Positions 24,039-32,870 of a DNA stretch of 64,000 bases are shown one piece after another (position 1 is the stretch's first letter; every line of letters begins with the position of its first letter). The notes beneath the pieces were generated by a model. That model did not search any database. It was not told where the DNA came from and worked only from the letters and a program-made list of their open reading frames with translations. This stretch comes from JASGJS01 sp047601185. GTDB lineage: Bacteria; Pseudomonadota; Gammaproteobacteria; JAURND01. The translations under genes and the position numbers were made by a program. The stretch lies in NCBI GenBank assembly GCA_047601185.1, contig JASGJS010000001.1, positions 496,001 through 560,000 of the forward strand. Direction: 5' to 3'.

Positions 24039-25778
24039 TTACGATTTTTCTGATCTACGCTGAGGACGCTTGCGCGGCGCTGCTTTTTCTTGGGGTTTAT
24101 TAAAAGAACGTTTACCCTTATCTCTTTTATCTCTTTTATCTCTTTGAGCAGCTTCTAACTTGGAAATATTAAGAGGCTTTTGAGCGACGCGAATTTTTCT
24201 TAATGTTTTTAAATGTTCCTCCATTTCCGCAGGCAGCTCAATCACACTATGGTCGTCATGAATTTTAATGCGACCAATGTGTTGGCTATTGAGCCCCATT
24301 TCATGGGCAATGGCACCGACAATATTTCCGGGCTTAACACCATCTTGGCGGCCCACTTCAATTCTAAAGGGAATCAATTTGGAACTAGAAGTTTTTGATT
24401 TTTTATGCTGAGCGCCTGAGGAAAATACATTGGGAGCATTTTCGAGTTGACGCATCAATAAAGGCACATCGCCTTGTAATTGACTGGCTAAAGCGGTTGC
24501 AATTTCAAGTAAAGAGATGTCTTCAGCGCGTTGATATTCGTCCAATATTTTACGAAAAAGACTAAAATTGGCAGGTTTATTAGCCAATGTTTCGGTAATG
24601 CGCTGCGTAAATTTCGCGATGCGTTTGGTATTAATGATTTCCGTAGAAGGCAACTGCATAGCCGTGATTTTTTGTCGCGTGGCTTTTTCAATAGCTTCCA
24701 ACATGCGTTGTTCGCGAGGCGCTACAAATAAGATGGCTTCTCCGGTTCGACCTGCTCGACCGGTACGACCAATTCGATGGACGTAAGATTCGGTATCATA
24801 AGGCATATCGTAATTAATGACATGACTGATCCGTTTAACATCCAACCCGCGAGCTGCAACATCTGTCGCGATTACAATATCAATTTTGCCTTGCTTCAAT
24901 TGTTCTACTGTGCGAGTGCGTTGTACTTGAGCAATATCTCCATTAAGAGGCGCACAAGCATAGCCTCGCGCTGACAACTCTTCCGCTAATTGTTGCGTTT
25001 CTGTCTTCGTTCTAACGAATATAATAATACCTTCGAACGTTTCAGCTTCTAAAACACGCGTTAAAATGTCTAATTTTTGGCTCGGACTTGTCATACAATA
25101 ACGCTGATGAATGGTTTCAGCAGTCGTTGTTTTGACTTTTAAAGTAATTTGCTCAGGATTTTTTAAATATTTTTTGGCAATACGACGAATCGGATCTGGC
25201 ATAGTGGCAGAAAACAAAGCTATTTGTCGATCACCTGGTGTTTGCGCTAACACCCATTCCACATCGTCGATAAAACCCATGCGTAACATCTCATCGGCCT
25301 CGTCCAACACTAAGCATTTAAGATTGTCGAGCTTTAAAGTTTCACGGCGCATATGATCCATGACGCGACCCGGCGTACCCACAATCACTTGAACACCACG
25401 CTTTAAGCGTTTTAATTGGGTGACATAGTCTTGTCCGCCATAAATTGGAGCGACCTGTAATTTGGGCAGATAGGTGGCATATTTTTGAAAAGCTTCAGCC
25501 ACTTGCAGCGTAAGCTCGCGGGTAGGGGTCAAAACCAACACCTGCGGGGAATGGAGGCTAGGATCAAGCCTCGATAACAGGGGTAAGGCAAATGCCGCGG
25601 TTTTACCCGTGCCAGTTTGGGCTTGCCCTATGACATCTCGACCCGCTAACACAAAGGGGATAATCTGCGCTTGAATCGGTGTCGGCACCTCATAGCCAAT
25701 TTCTTGTAAAATTTTCAATAAGGCAGGGGCTAACGCTAAATCGCTAAAATTCGTCATAGGGGGTATATTGGAGGTCAT
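24039..25778 (-). CDS. deaD: DEAD-box RNA helicase, DeaD/CsdA type
   Basis: A 579-residue ATP-dependent RNA helicase. Motifs in order: Q-motif (GYEVPTPIQ), Walker A (AQTGTGKT), PTREL, TPGR, DEAD (VLDEADEM), SAT, and HRIGRTGRAGR. After the helicase core comes a DbpA-type RNA-binding domain (IPFRIEVGRQDGVKPGNIVGAI) and a Lys/Arg-rich tail with RDKRDKRDKGKR. It acts in ribosome assembly and mRNA decay, often cold-induced. I prefer ATG 25778 over a TTG 21 bases upstream. Confidence 0.95.
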   Translation of the reverse strand: MTSNIPPMTNFSDLALAPALLKILQEIGYEVPTPIQAQIIPFVLAGRDVIGQAQTGTGKTAAFALPLLSRLDPSLHSPQVLVLTPTRELTLQVAEAFQKYATYLPKLQVAPIYGGQDYVTQLKRLKRGVQVIVGTPGRVMDHMRRETLKLDNLKCLVLDEADEMLRMGFIDDVEWVLAQTPGDRQIALFSATMPDPIRRIAKKYLKNPEQITLKVKTTTAETIHQRYCMTSPSQKLDILTRVLEAETFEGIIIFVRTKTETQQLAEELSARGYACAPLNGDIAQVQRTRTVEQLKQGKIDIVIATDVAARGLDVKRISHVINYDMPYDTESYVHRIGRTGRAGRTGEAILFVAPREQRMLEAIEKATRQKITAMQLPSTEIINTKRIAKFTQRITETLANKPANFSLFRKILDEYQRAEDISLLEIATALASQLQGDVPLLMRQLENAPNVFSSGAQHKKSKTSSSKLIPFRIEVGRQDGVKPGNIVGAIAHEMGLNSQHIGRIKIHDDHSVIELPAEMEEHLKTLRKIRVAQKPLNISKLEAAQRDKRDKRDKGKRSFNKPQEKAAPRKRPQRRSEKS

Positions 25779-26142
25779 GAAATACTCAGTAATGCTCAAT
25801 AAATGTAAGATCTTTGCTTTTCTTAATACAATCAGTCAGCGCCTAGCGCCAATCTCACTACAATCGCGCTTGCCGTAAACTTTTCTAAGGAATGAATACC
25901 AGATCGCGGAACGTATAATCCTACCAGCTTTATCTGCTGTTGTAAATGATTTCGTAGAGATGTAGTGGTCATGGCAATAATGTCTGAGAAATCAGGCCTA
26001 TTTAGTCGTATATGAAAAATTACGGTATTGTCTTGTAAGTAAGCAAATGTTATAAGTATCCACCTAGAAAATCAGGTCGCGTCATCAAAGACAAGGGACA
26101 TAGAAGATGCGCTGTATAAAGCCCCACTTCCTTTGAGGTCAT
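25779..26142. other. Intergenic region with a possible ORF relic
   Basis: A 364 bp gap between divergent genes. On the minus strand an open frame of about 79 codons ends at 25832 (internal Met reading MTTTSLRNHLQQQIKLVGLYV). It has protein-like composition but no recognised family and no good start, so it may be the 3' remnant of a decayed gene. Promoters of both flanking genes must lie here; none is clear. Confidence 0.3.
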
Positions 26143-27096
26143 ATGAATAACGCTATGTGCTGGATATCCTTAGCCATATGGCTGCTGTTCTCTGCGTTTT
26201 CGCGGGCATATGCAGGAATAAAGCTGCAGTCTTTCGATCCATCTTTCTTTTGTTTTATTACTTTTTCTTTTTCTTTTATTTTCTTCTTATCCTTTAGTTT
26301 ATTCCATGCTGCAGATTTTTTTAAAAAAATCAAATCAAACATATGGCCGATCATTTCTATCAATCTTACCACTTTTGGCTGTTGGTATTTTGTCATATTG
26401 GCTTTGCCTAATATCGAGCCAGCTGTCGTTACAGCCGCCGATCTGGCGCTATGTTCTTTGTGTCTGTTAGTTATAAACAATTATTTAGAAAAGGTCATAT
26501 TTAAATCCCTATGGAATTTTTTTCAAATGTTTTGCTATTTGATGATTTCAATTTATTTTTTCATTATTTCAGCACTTAATTTGACCTCGGTTACTCATGA
26601 AAGCCTTTCCAACATTACGCTAAGCTTTATATTTATCTTTATTGCTGCGATCGCATTATATATGAATAATCTGGCCTTTAAAAATTTACATAAACTTAAC
26701 TTTAAACCTAAAGAAGCGGTAGCTATTCGGTTTCCTTTGTTAATTTTTATTTCTTTATGGGTAACGATTGCACATGGAAAATTATCATGGACTCCTATAA
26801 CACAATTTAATTGGGGCTTTCTTTTGTTGATTTTAAGTTATGGGGTTATTCCTCTATATTTTATTCAGGTCTCAATCAAAAAACTCAATTTACAAATTAT
26901 TACTTTTGTTACCGCATTATTACCCTTAGTCACTTATTTATTTCAATTAGCCTTTGGTAGCTACAAAGCATCTTCCTATAGTCTAAACGGTATTTTTGCC
27001 TTAAGTATTATTTCGATATTAAATTGCATATTACATGTTGCCAAACGAAGACCTGTTAGGCAACAAATCCAACCCAATGCTGATAATATTTTATAA
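26143..27096 (+). CDS. DMT-superfamily (EamA-like) transporter
   Basis: A 317-residue protein with about ten hydrophobic helices in two halves, the layout of EamA/DMT permeases. The second half contains the typical LLLILSYGVIPLYFIQVSIKKL and ITFVTALLPLVTYLFQLAFG segments, with a short charged tail (AKRRPVRQQ). It probably exports metabolites or amino acids. Lower GC than its neighbours. It ends 10 bp before a solo MITE terminus. Confidence 0.8.
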   Translation: MNNAMCWISLAIWLLFSAFSRAYAGIKLQSFDPSFFCFITFSFSFIFFLSFSLFHAADFFKKIKSNIWPIISINLTTFGCWYFVILALPNIEPAVVTAADLALCSLCLLVINNYLEKVIFKSLWNFFQMFCYLMISIYFFIISALNLTSVTHESLSNITLSFIFIFIAAIALYMNNLAFKNLHKLNFKPKEAVAIRFPLLIFISLWVTIAHGKLSWTPITQFNWGFLLLILSYGVIPLYFIQVSIKKLNLQIITFVTALLPLVTYLFQLAFGSYKASSYSLNGIFALSIISILNCILHVAKRRPVRQQIQPNADNIL

Positions 27097-27106
27097 GTAA
27101 TGTCTA

Positions 27107-27133
27107 GGGGCTGTTGACATTTTAGACCCTATC
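27107..27133 (+). mobile_element. Solo MITE terminus (copy 2, remnant)
   Basis: GGGGCTGTTGACATTTTAG followed by ACCCTAT matches the end of the MITE at 4871-5193 and is preceded by TA. The other end is absent, so this is a deletion remnant. It supplies the last codon and stop of the tag gene. Confidence 0.65.
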
Positions 27134-27698
27134 TAAAAGAGCACTCTTTTATGTGATCATTTACCATTCCAACAGCTTGCATAAATGCATAACAGATTGT
27201 GCTGCCTACAAATTTAAACCCTCTGGCTTTTAAATCTTTGGCCATTTGATCAGAGATAATGGTCTTGATTGGAACACTTTTTGTGGTTTTCCAATGATTT
27301 TCTATCGGTTTTCCATTGACAAAATGCCAAATATAGTCAGAAAAACTTCCCCATTCATTAACGACATTGAGATAAGCTTTAGCATTCGTAATCACAGATG
27401 CTATTTTTAAGCGATTGCGAATAATGCCAGGATTTTTTAATAATACTTCAACTTTATTTTGATTATAGCGTGCAATTTTTTCTGGATCAAAATAGTCAAA
27501 AGCTTTTCGATAGTTGTCTCTTTTTTTTAAAATCGTTAACCAACTCAAACCGGCCTGAGCACCTTCCAGAACTAAAAATTCAAATAAAATTTTATCATCA
27601 AAAATGGGCTTGCCCCATTCCTGATCGTGATAATCCATATAGATTTGATCAGCTGTTACCCATGCGCAACGAATTAAGGGTTTAGATTTATCAATCAT
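27129..27698 (-). CDS. tag: DNA-3-methyladenine glycosylase I
   Basis: A 189-residue Tag protein that excises 3-methyladenine from alkylated DNA. The N-terminal zinc ligands (CAWV and YHDQEWG) and the C-terminal ones (AVGMVNDHIKEC) are present, as are LEGAQAGLSW and the helix-hairpin-helix region around NPGIIRNRLKI. Start supported by AGGAGAA upstream. The stop falls inside a MITE remnant, so the last residue may differ from the ancestral end. Confidence 0.95.
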   Translation of the reverse strand: MIDKSKPLIRCAWVTADQIYMDYHDQEWGKPIFDDKILFEFLVLEGAQAGLSWLTILKKRDNYRKAFDYFDPEKIARYNQNKVEVLLKNPGIIRNRLKIASVITNAKAYLNVVNEWGSFSDYIWHFVNGKPIENHWKTTKSVPIKTIISDQMAKDLKARGFKFVGSTICYAFMQAVGMVNDHIKECSFR

Positions 27699-27814
27699 TC
27701 ATTTAGTTCTCCTTATAACTTCTTTTATCCAGAATTAAACCGTCCTGAGGATGATTCGGCTTAAGAATTGCTGGATTAGACAATATGGCTAATTGCTGTT
27801 ATTCTAACAAAATC

Positions 27815-27957
27815 GTATCCATTCAGCACTTTCTAAGACAAACTCAGTACTTCTAAGAAGGCACTCAAGAGGAGGCGTCGTCCCGGCATGGATGCCGGGA
27901 CGACGCCTCCTGCCTATTCTAAGCTCAAGCTTCTCTTAGAATGTGCTGAGTGGATAC
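27815..27957. mobile_element. Small inverted-repeat element with a 42-bp palindromic core
   Basis: Terminal arms GTATCCATTCAGCACTTTCTAAG-like (27815-27837) and their inverted copy ending at 27957 enclose a perfect palindrome at 27870-27911: 20-bp arms (AGGAGGCGTCGTCCCGGCAT) around GG. A degenerate relative lies at 43220-43306. It has no coding capacity and looks like a MITE or REP-derived element. Confidence 0.7.
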
Positions 27958-27983
27958 ACAAAACAATCTTTCTAATCTAAAAA

Positions 27984-28685
27984 ATGAAAAACATGGCTGA
28001 AACTAACCCATTTAACCAAGAGATAGGTGAAAAAATTGAAAATTGGCAAACTGCTAAATTTCCTCAAAATACGTATTTGGCTGGCAGATATTGCTGTTTA
28101 GAGCGCCTAGATCTCACTCAACATGGTCAATTATTATTCGACAACTTATTGCCCAATGTTGCCGAATGGACTTACTTACCCTACGGCCCTTTTGCGACTT
28201 ATGAAGATTTTTCTCACGAATATTCAAAAATCATTGCCGATCTAGAGTCCTTTCCATTCGCAATTATTAATCCTCAAACAAAACAGCCTGTCGGCATAGC
28301 CAGTTATTTGCGCATCAACCCACCGCAAGGCGTGATTGAAATCGGACATTTACATTATACCCAAAGTTTGCAAAAAACGGCCGCTGCGACTGAGGCTATG
28401 TATTTACTCATGCGCCAAGCCTTTGAGGAGTTAGGGTATAGGCGCTATGAATGGAAATGCAATGCTTTAAATATGCCTTCACGCAAAGCCGCTGAGCGGT
28501 TGGGATTTACATTTGAAGGTATCTTTAGACAACATATGATCGTAAAAGGTCATAACCGCGATACGGCGTGGTTTTCTATTTTAGACAAGGAGTGGCCAGA
28601 AATAAAAGAACGTTTAGAAAAATGGTTGGATCCAAGTAATTTTATCAATGGCCACCAGAAACAAGGACTGGCAATGATAAAGTAA
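27984..28685 (+). CDS. GNAT acetyltransferase, RimJ/RimL type
   Basis: A 233-residue acetyltransferase. It follows the RimL-like layout: LERLDLTQHGQLLFDNL, AIINPQTKQPVGIASYLRINPPQGVIEIGHLHYT, the acetyl-CoA region TEAMYLLMRQAFEELGYRRYEWKCNALNMPSRKAAERLGFTFEG, and RDTAWFSILDKEW. Acceptors in this group are N-termini or small molecules. Met4 is an alternative start; Shine-Dalgarno is weak. Its promoter would lie in or beside the palindromic element upstream. Confidence 0.88.
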   Translation: MKNMAETNPFNQEIGEKIENWQTAKFPQNTYLAGRYCCLERLDLTQHGQLLFDNLLPNVAEWTYLPYGPFATYEDFSHEYSKIIADLESFPFAIINPQTKQPVGIASYLRINPPQGVIEIGHLHYTQSLQKTAAATEAMYLLMRQAFEELGYRRYEWKCNALNMPSRKAAERLGFTFEGIFRQHMIVKGHNRDTAWFSILDKEWPEIKERLEKWLDPSNFINGHQKQGLAMIK

Positions 28686-28816
28686 CCTTGGGGAGCAGGT
28701 TCTATATTTGCCGTTTTCACAGTAAGCCAAGCTTCTGTAGTTGAGCTGAATCAAATGCATGAATCAAAAAGTACACAAACATATAGAAGACCGCCAACAT
28801 AAAGCTTAATGAGACC

Positions 28817-29278
28817 TCAAATGATCAATAGATTAATGAGCAAATCTCCTAGCCAATTTTCATATTCTTCAGATTTCCAGCTTCTCTCTATTACTAACAT
28901 ACGATACATATCGCGTCCTGTCAGCGCCCAGAGGATATCGCGCGCTTTGGATAGACTGATGTTTGAAGACAAAGATTGGTCCTTCGCAATTGTCTGGATG
29001 GTTTCTTCTTGTCGCAGATAACGTCTTTGCTCCATAGCCTGCTCGATTTTTTTAAACTCTGGAGTTAAGAGACTCGCTCCTCCTCTGAAAGCAGCCATTT
29101 GAGCTTTTTCAGCATCATAGAGCGCGCGGGCTATTTTAGCTGCGAGCCTTAGACGATTTTTGGGTTCTTGCTCAGTTTGAACCTCGTCCATCAAAGCGTC
29201 GTATTGTTTTGGAGGTAAGGCCTCATCTAAAATGGCCTGTAAAATGACCGGCCGCATATTCATGCAATACGCTAGCAA
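28817..29278 (-). pseudogene. C-terminal half of a TetR-family regulator
   Basis: The 153-codon ORF reads as the ligand-binding half of a TetR regulator, ending in RDILWALTGRDMYRMLVIERSWKSEEYENWLGDLL, a common TetR C-terminal pattern. The N-terminal HTH is absent and the DNA upstream encodes a different protein (the antitoxin-like gene at 29223), which overlaps it by 56 bp in another frame. It is therefore most likely a truncated gene joined to foreign DNA. A functional ligand-binding protein without HTH cannot be excluded. Confidence 0.55.
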
Positions 29279-29531
29279 TAAAGGTTTGATAAGGGAGTCC
29301 TTTATAAGCAGCTTTTTGTTTTAAAAGCTCTAAATCATTGCCAGAAAGACGCAACGTGACTCGAGCATCCTTTCGAAGATAATTCGAAGCCGCTTTTTTG
29401 GAAAACTCTAATTCTTCTTCTAAATTATTAACGCTCTTTAAAATACCTTTATCAATTGCCACATCGATAGCTTTGCTTATTTCGCTTTCCTCTTCATCAA
29501 GCTTAATCATATTATTTTTTATTTTCTTCAT
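29223..29531 (-). CDS. BrnA/CopG-like antitoxin, orphan
   Basis: A 102-residue protein (Met8 is another start). The C-terminal part DARVTLRLSGNDLELLKQKAAYKGLPYQTFIASVLHEY is a ribbon-helix-helix type antitoxin signature as in BrnA/CopG proteins. The usual toxin gene is not next to it: upstream is an ATPase gene, downstream a TetR fragment. The end AAGHFTGHFR may be altered at the junction with the TetR fragment. It may be a leftover antitoxin or act in trans. Confidence 0.65.
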   Translation of the reverse strand: MKKIKNNMIKLDEEESEISKAIDVAIDKGILKSVNNLEEELEFSKKAASNYLRKDARVTLRLSGNDLELLKQKAAYKGLPYQTFIASVLHEYAAGHFTGHFR

Positions 29532-29558
29532 ACTTTTCCCCCTTTAAATATTGCTTTG

Positions 29559-30725
29559 TCAATTTTCTATGTGAAAAAACTGTTTAATTCCTACCTTCCA
29601 AGGCAATGCTTGAACATGATCATAGCGCTTCGCCATCACATCCCTTGAAAAACAAACCGCTTCGCAATTCGGAATATCCAGCGTTAGTCTACTAAAACTC
29701 TTTATATCCGCTTCTTGTAAATGCTCTGTACTTTTGATTTCGATACATAACAAAGGTAATCCAGGACGTTCAACTATAAGGTCTATTTCAGCCTCATCTT
29801 TCGTTTTTAAATACGCAAATCGAAATTCCGGTTTAAAATAGCTTGCCAATTTAATGCATTCTAAAATAATAAAATGCTCAAAAACTTCTCCGTACATACT
29901 TGTCGAATGTCGTAGAGGCACAGATAAAAGCCGCGCTAAAGCCCGACTAACGCCGGTATCAAAAAAATAAAATTTTGGTTTTTTACTCAGTCGCTTACGA
30001 AAGGAATCTTGGTATGGCTCAAGAAAAAACCCAATGAGAGTATCTTCCAAGATAGAAAAATAAGCATTAATTGTTTTAGGATCCACACCAACATCAGTGG
30101 CTAAATTATTGACATTAATGATTTTACCATTACATTGTGCACAGACTTCCAAAAATTTTCGAAATGGGTCTAATTTTCGAATAAATTGTTCAATCCATAT
30201 TTCTTCTCTTAAATAAGTTTGTGTATAGGCCTGTAAGAACTTTAATTTTTCCTCATCCGTCGTAAGATCATAAATTTGAGGCAGCATGCCCCAACGTAAG
30301 GCCGCATCTAATTCAAATTGATCTTCAATTTCTAAAAAAGAAAAAGGATAGAGATGATAGACAAAGGCTCTTCCGGCTAATAAATTGGCACCACCATGCC
30401 GCAACTTACGAGCACTAGAACCCGTAAGCACAAATTTTTTATCGGTGGACTCTATTAATGAATGGACGACATCTAATAGCTTGGGAATTTTTTGAATTTC
30501 GTCAATGATGACATGGGTAATCTCAGAGGGGAGCGCGGCTACGATAGCCTTTAGCTCTCCAGGCGATCGAGTTAATTGCTCCTCCTGTAAGGGGTCTAGC
30601 AGGTCTAACCAAAGCGCAAAATTGGGCGAAAAAATTTGCCGTAAGAGCGTGCTTTTTCCCGTGTTGCGCGGGCCAAATAACAAAAAATGACGATTTTTGG
30701 GTAATGAAAGCAGTCTAGGAATCAT
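29559..30725 (-). CDS. AAA+ ATPase with DUF4143 domain
   Basis: A 388-residue ATPase of the AAA_14/DUF4143 group. Walker A GPRNTGKS (18-25), Walker B HVIIDEIQKIPKL, sensor TGSSARKL, then the DUF4143 C-terminal region ending in an RK/ELxxE-like nuclease-fold segment (EAEIDLIVERPGLPLLCIEIKS). ATG 30725 is preferred since GGAGG lies six bases upstream; the longer frame to 30806 lacks such a site. Members are common in accessory DNA and their role is unsettled. Confidence 0.85.
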   Translation of the reverse strand: MIPRLLSLPKNRHFLLFGPRNTGKSTLLRQIFSPNFALWLDLLDPLQEEQLTRSPGELKAIVAALPSEITHVIIDEIQKIPKLLDVVHSLIESTDKKFVLTGSSARKLRHGGANLLAGRAFVYHLYPFSFLEIEDQFELDAALRWGMLPQIYDLTTDEEKLKFLQAYTQTYLREEIWIEQFIRKLDPFRKFLEVCAQCNGKIINVNNLATDVGVDPKTINAYFSILEDTLIGFFLEPYQDSFRKRLSKKPKFYFFDTGVSRALARLLSVPLRHSTSMYGEVFEHFIILECIKLASYFKPEFRFAYLKTKDEAEIDLIVERPGLPLLCIEIKSTEHLQEADIKSFSRLTLDIPNCEAVCFSRDVMAKRYDHVQALPWKVGIKQFFHIEN

Positions 30726-31004
30726 AGCACCCTCCAAAATAGGACCATACTCCCTTAATTGTACGCCAAAAATGGAGTATAGTCTATTTTTGGCGTCATG
30801 ACCCATTGAAGAAGAGTAGTCCCAAGGCTAGCTATGTTAGAGAAGATCACTCATGAACTGCCTCCATAGGTTTGTTGGACCTTTCGAGCTCCTAGCACGG
30901 AAAAGTAGACAAAGGCGGGGCTTCAAAGATTGATTATCTGCGATTTCTGGATAGAATGGAAATATCATATCGTACAGAATTGACTAAATTATTTTGGAGG
31001 CTGT

Positions 31005-31580
31005 ATGCCCTTTAAAAAAATGCAAGACTGGCTCGAAGCCGAAAAAAACTTAGGCTCTCCTAACCCTGCACATGTTGTATTAGCTACAACCACATCTGAC
31101 GCTAAACCTCACAGTCGAGTCGTGGCGATTAGAGAAATTCAAACAGATGGAATTCTTTTTTTCACACAAAGCAGAAAAAGAAAGGCGATAGAGCTTAAAG
31201 GAAATTCTTCTGCTTCTTTAACGTTATGGCTTCCCTTACAACAACGCGAAGTGATTTTAGACGGCCATACAATATTTTTGACAGACGCAGAAAATGATCA
31301 TTATTGGGAAACATTACCTCGTGAGCGTCAATTATTATTTTCCGTTTATTCCCCAATCTCGGACGAAGCAATTTCCTCCACAAAAGACTTAGACATTAAA
31401 CAGGAAATTTTAATTGAAAAATATCATAACAAAGCCATTCCTAGAAATGAAGGTTACATTGGCTTTAAATTTATCCCTCAACATTTTTATTTTTATACTT
31501 TAGGGATTAATGCCTTTTCAGAATTGTTACTTTATTCGCTTAATAACCAACAATGGGCTTTAAAGCAATTATCACCTTAA
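31005..31580 (+). CDS. Pyridoxamine 5'-phosphate oxidase-family protein
   Basis: A 191-residue FMN-binding split-barrel protein of the PNPOx family. It follows PdxH: NPAHVVLATTTSDAKPHSRVVAIREI, GILFFTQSRKRKAIELKGN, the LxxQREVILDGHT segment, and a C-terminal region with NQQWALKQLSP in place of the usual R-L-x-P end. Some PdxH active-site residues near the C-terminus (RLHDR) are replaced, so PdxH activity is uncertain. Start is well marked by GGAGG. Confidence 0.8.
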   Translation: MPFKKMQDWLEAEKNLGSPNPAHVVLATTTSDAKPHSRVVAIREIQTDGILFFTQSRKRKAIELKGNSSASLTLWLPLQQREVILDGHTIFLTDAENDHYWETLPRERQLLFSVYSPISDEAISSTKDLDIKQEILIEKYHNKAIPRNEGYIGFKFIPQHFYFYTLGINAFSELLLYSLNNQQWALKQLSP

Positions 31581-31600
31581 CAGGGTTACATAGACTTTTT

Positions 31601-31624
31601 AGCGGGCAAGCTGCCCGCGCTCCC
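31601..31624 (+). repeat. AGCGGGC...GCCCGCGCTCCC palindromic repeat, copy 1
   Basis: A short GC-rich hairpin (AGCGGGCAAGCTGCCCGC) followed by GCTCCC. Relatives lie at 57644-57711 (paired inverted) and 58398-58426. It marks the left border of the second accessory island. Confidence 0.65.
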
Positions 31625-31627
31625 AGG

Positions 31628-31720
31628 CCCGAGCCTCATTCAAGTTAAAGCTATCATCAAACTTGTAATGCCAAATATAGCTAACAAAACAGCTTGACTA
31701 GAAATTATCCAGACAGCTTC
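31628..31720 (-). pseudogene. Remnant of the small membrane protein gene
   Basis: Reading leftwards, this encodes a decayed copy of the first ~25 codons of the protein at 39146-39352: QAVLLAIFGITSLMIAL against GAVLLAIFGIISLIMAV. It stops early and has no start. It follows the thioesterase gene as in the other copy, so the thioesterase plus membrane-protein pair was duplicated and one copy decayed. Confidence 0.65.
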
Positions 31721-31729
31721 TCTAAACTT

Positions 31730-32143
31730 TCATGAAACTAAGTTTTTTTCACAAAACTCAACAAAAATTCTAGGAACTTTTTCAATCTTTTTATTTTTAT
31801 AATCATAAAAGGCTAGCTCTTCTTCTCCAAATGAAACCTCTTCTTTAGTATCATAGTCAATAGACTTGTAAACAAATTTAAATCTTATTTTCGAAAATTC
31901 TTTAATACCCACCAGAATTTCAAGTCTAGCATTAAAGTAAACTTCCTTTTTATAAGAATAATTGGCATTCAGTAAGATAACACCTAAATTTTCAACATTT
32001 AATTCATCAAACCCATATTCTTTAAGGAATAATGCTCGCGCTTGGTGAAAAAATTCCACCGTTGACATATGACTGAGATGATTTCCATAATTGATATCAG
32101 TGATTCTAACTGGAATAATAGTAGTAAATGGAAAATTATTCAT
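31730..32143 (-). CDS. Hotdog-fold acyl-CoA thioesterase (4HBT/YbgC-like), copy 1
   Basis: A 137-residue single hotdog protein. RITDINYGNHLSHMSTVEFFHQAR is the 4HBT motif, with Asp, Asn and His in the catalytic region. It would hydrolyse an acyl thioester. Start supported by AGG in a region conserved with copy 2. It follows the VUT gene by 12 bp and is the last gene of the second island's operon. Copy 2 at 39371-39784 is about 90% identical by eye. Confidence 0.88.
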   Translation of the reverse strand: MNNFPFTTIIPVRITDINYGNHLSHMSTVEFFHQARALFLKEYGFDELNVENLGVILLNANYSYKKEVYFNARLEILVGIKEFSKIRFKFVYKSIDYDTKEEVSFGEEELAFYDYKNKKIEKVPRIFVEFCEKNLVS

Positions 32144-32155
32144 GTAAATACCTAA

Positions 32156-32859
32156 TTAATGACAAGAGACATCTTTATCTAGTGAGCCAAATGGTGTATA
32201 TTTTTCTGGAAGATTATTCATGTCAATTTCCTCTTTGGTCTTTAAGAACATAACTAAGAGGTTTGCGGGGAATACTGCCAACAACCCAAAAAGTAGTTTA
32301 AAGCAATAAGAAATAGACAGTATTTCTAAAAAACTCTTGAACGAAACAATACCTATATTAACTAATGAAACTACGAATAGTGTATAAAAAAATTCACCAA
32401 TTGCAGAGGATCCCAAGCTTCTTAACCAAAAATGTCTGCCTCTGATTAAAATTTTCCATTTACTTATGCAATAGATATTGCAAACAGCACCGATTAACAT
32501 CGCAATAGAATTAGAAAAACTCGATCTAAATAAAAGCGTAAAGATAGTAGAATAAGCTTGGCTATAATTTCTGTATTCATGAGGCGATGGTAACTTTTCT
32601 ATAAAGAATCCGATATTGGAAAAAATTAATAAACAAATTATGCCATTTTTCACAAGTTTTTTCGCCTGTTGATAACCATATACTTCTGCTATAACATCGC
32701 CCAAAAAAAGGTGGTGGAAATTATGAAAGTTGCTGATGAAGCTAAAAAATTCCCTATTAATATGAATTTGTAATCCAAAATCACAGATATTAGCAAAATT
32801 GTTACATACACCATTGATAAAAAGTTTAAATATTTATAATTTTTATGTATTTTGGTCAT
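32156..32859 (-). pseudogene. VUT-family membrane protein, frameshifted copy
   Basis: A second VUT gene, paralogue of 8028-8738. The N-terminal ~56 codons from ATG 32859 (after AGGAATCCC) read NYKYLNFLSMVYVTILLISVILDYKF, then run into an A7/T7 homopolymer at 32703-32709; adding one base restores TTFFLGDVIAEVYGYQQAKK and the rest to 32156. Restored length would be 234 residues against 236 for the paralogue. The C-terminal part retains SSAIGEFFYTLFV and SYCFKLLFGLLAVFPANLLV. Either a real frameshift, reversible slippage, or a sequencing error. An internal ATG at 32704 opens a 182-residue remainder. Confidence 0.8.
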
Positions 32860-32870
32860 GGGATTCCTAT

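Noticed and set aside
32156..32704. 182-residue VUT protein read as a genuine short gene
   Set aside because: The missing N-terminus is present just upstream in another frame with a good ribosome binding site, so a frameshift is the better reading.
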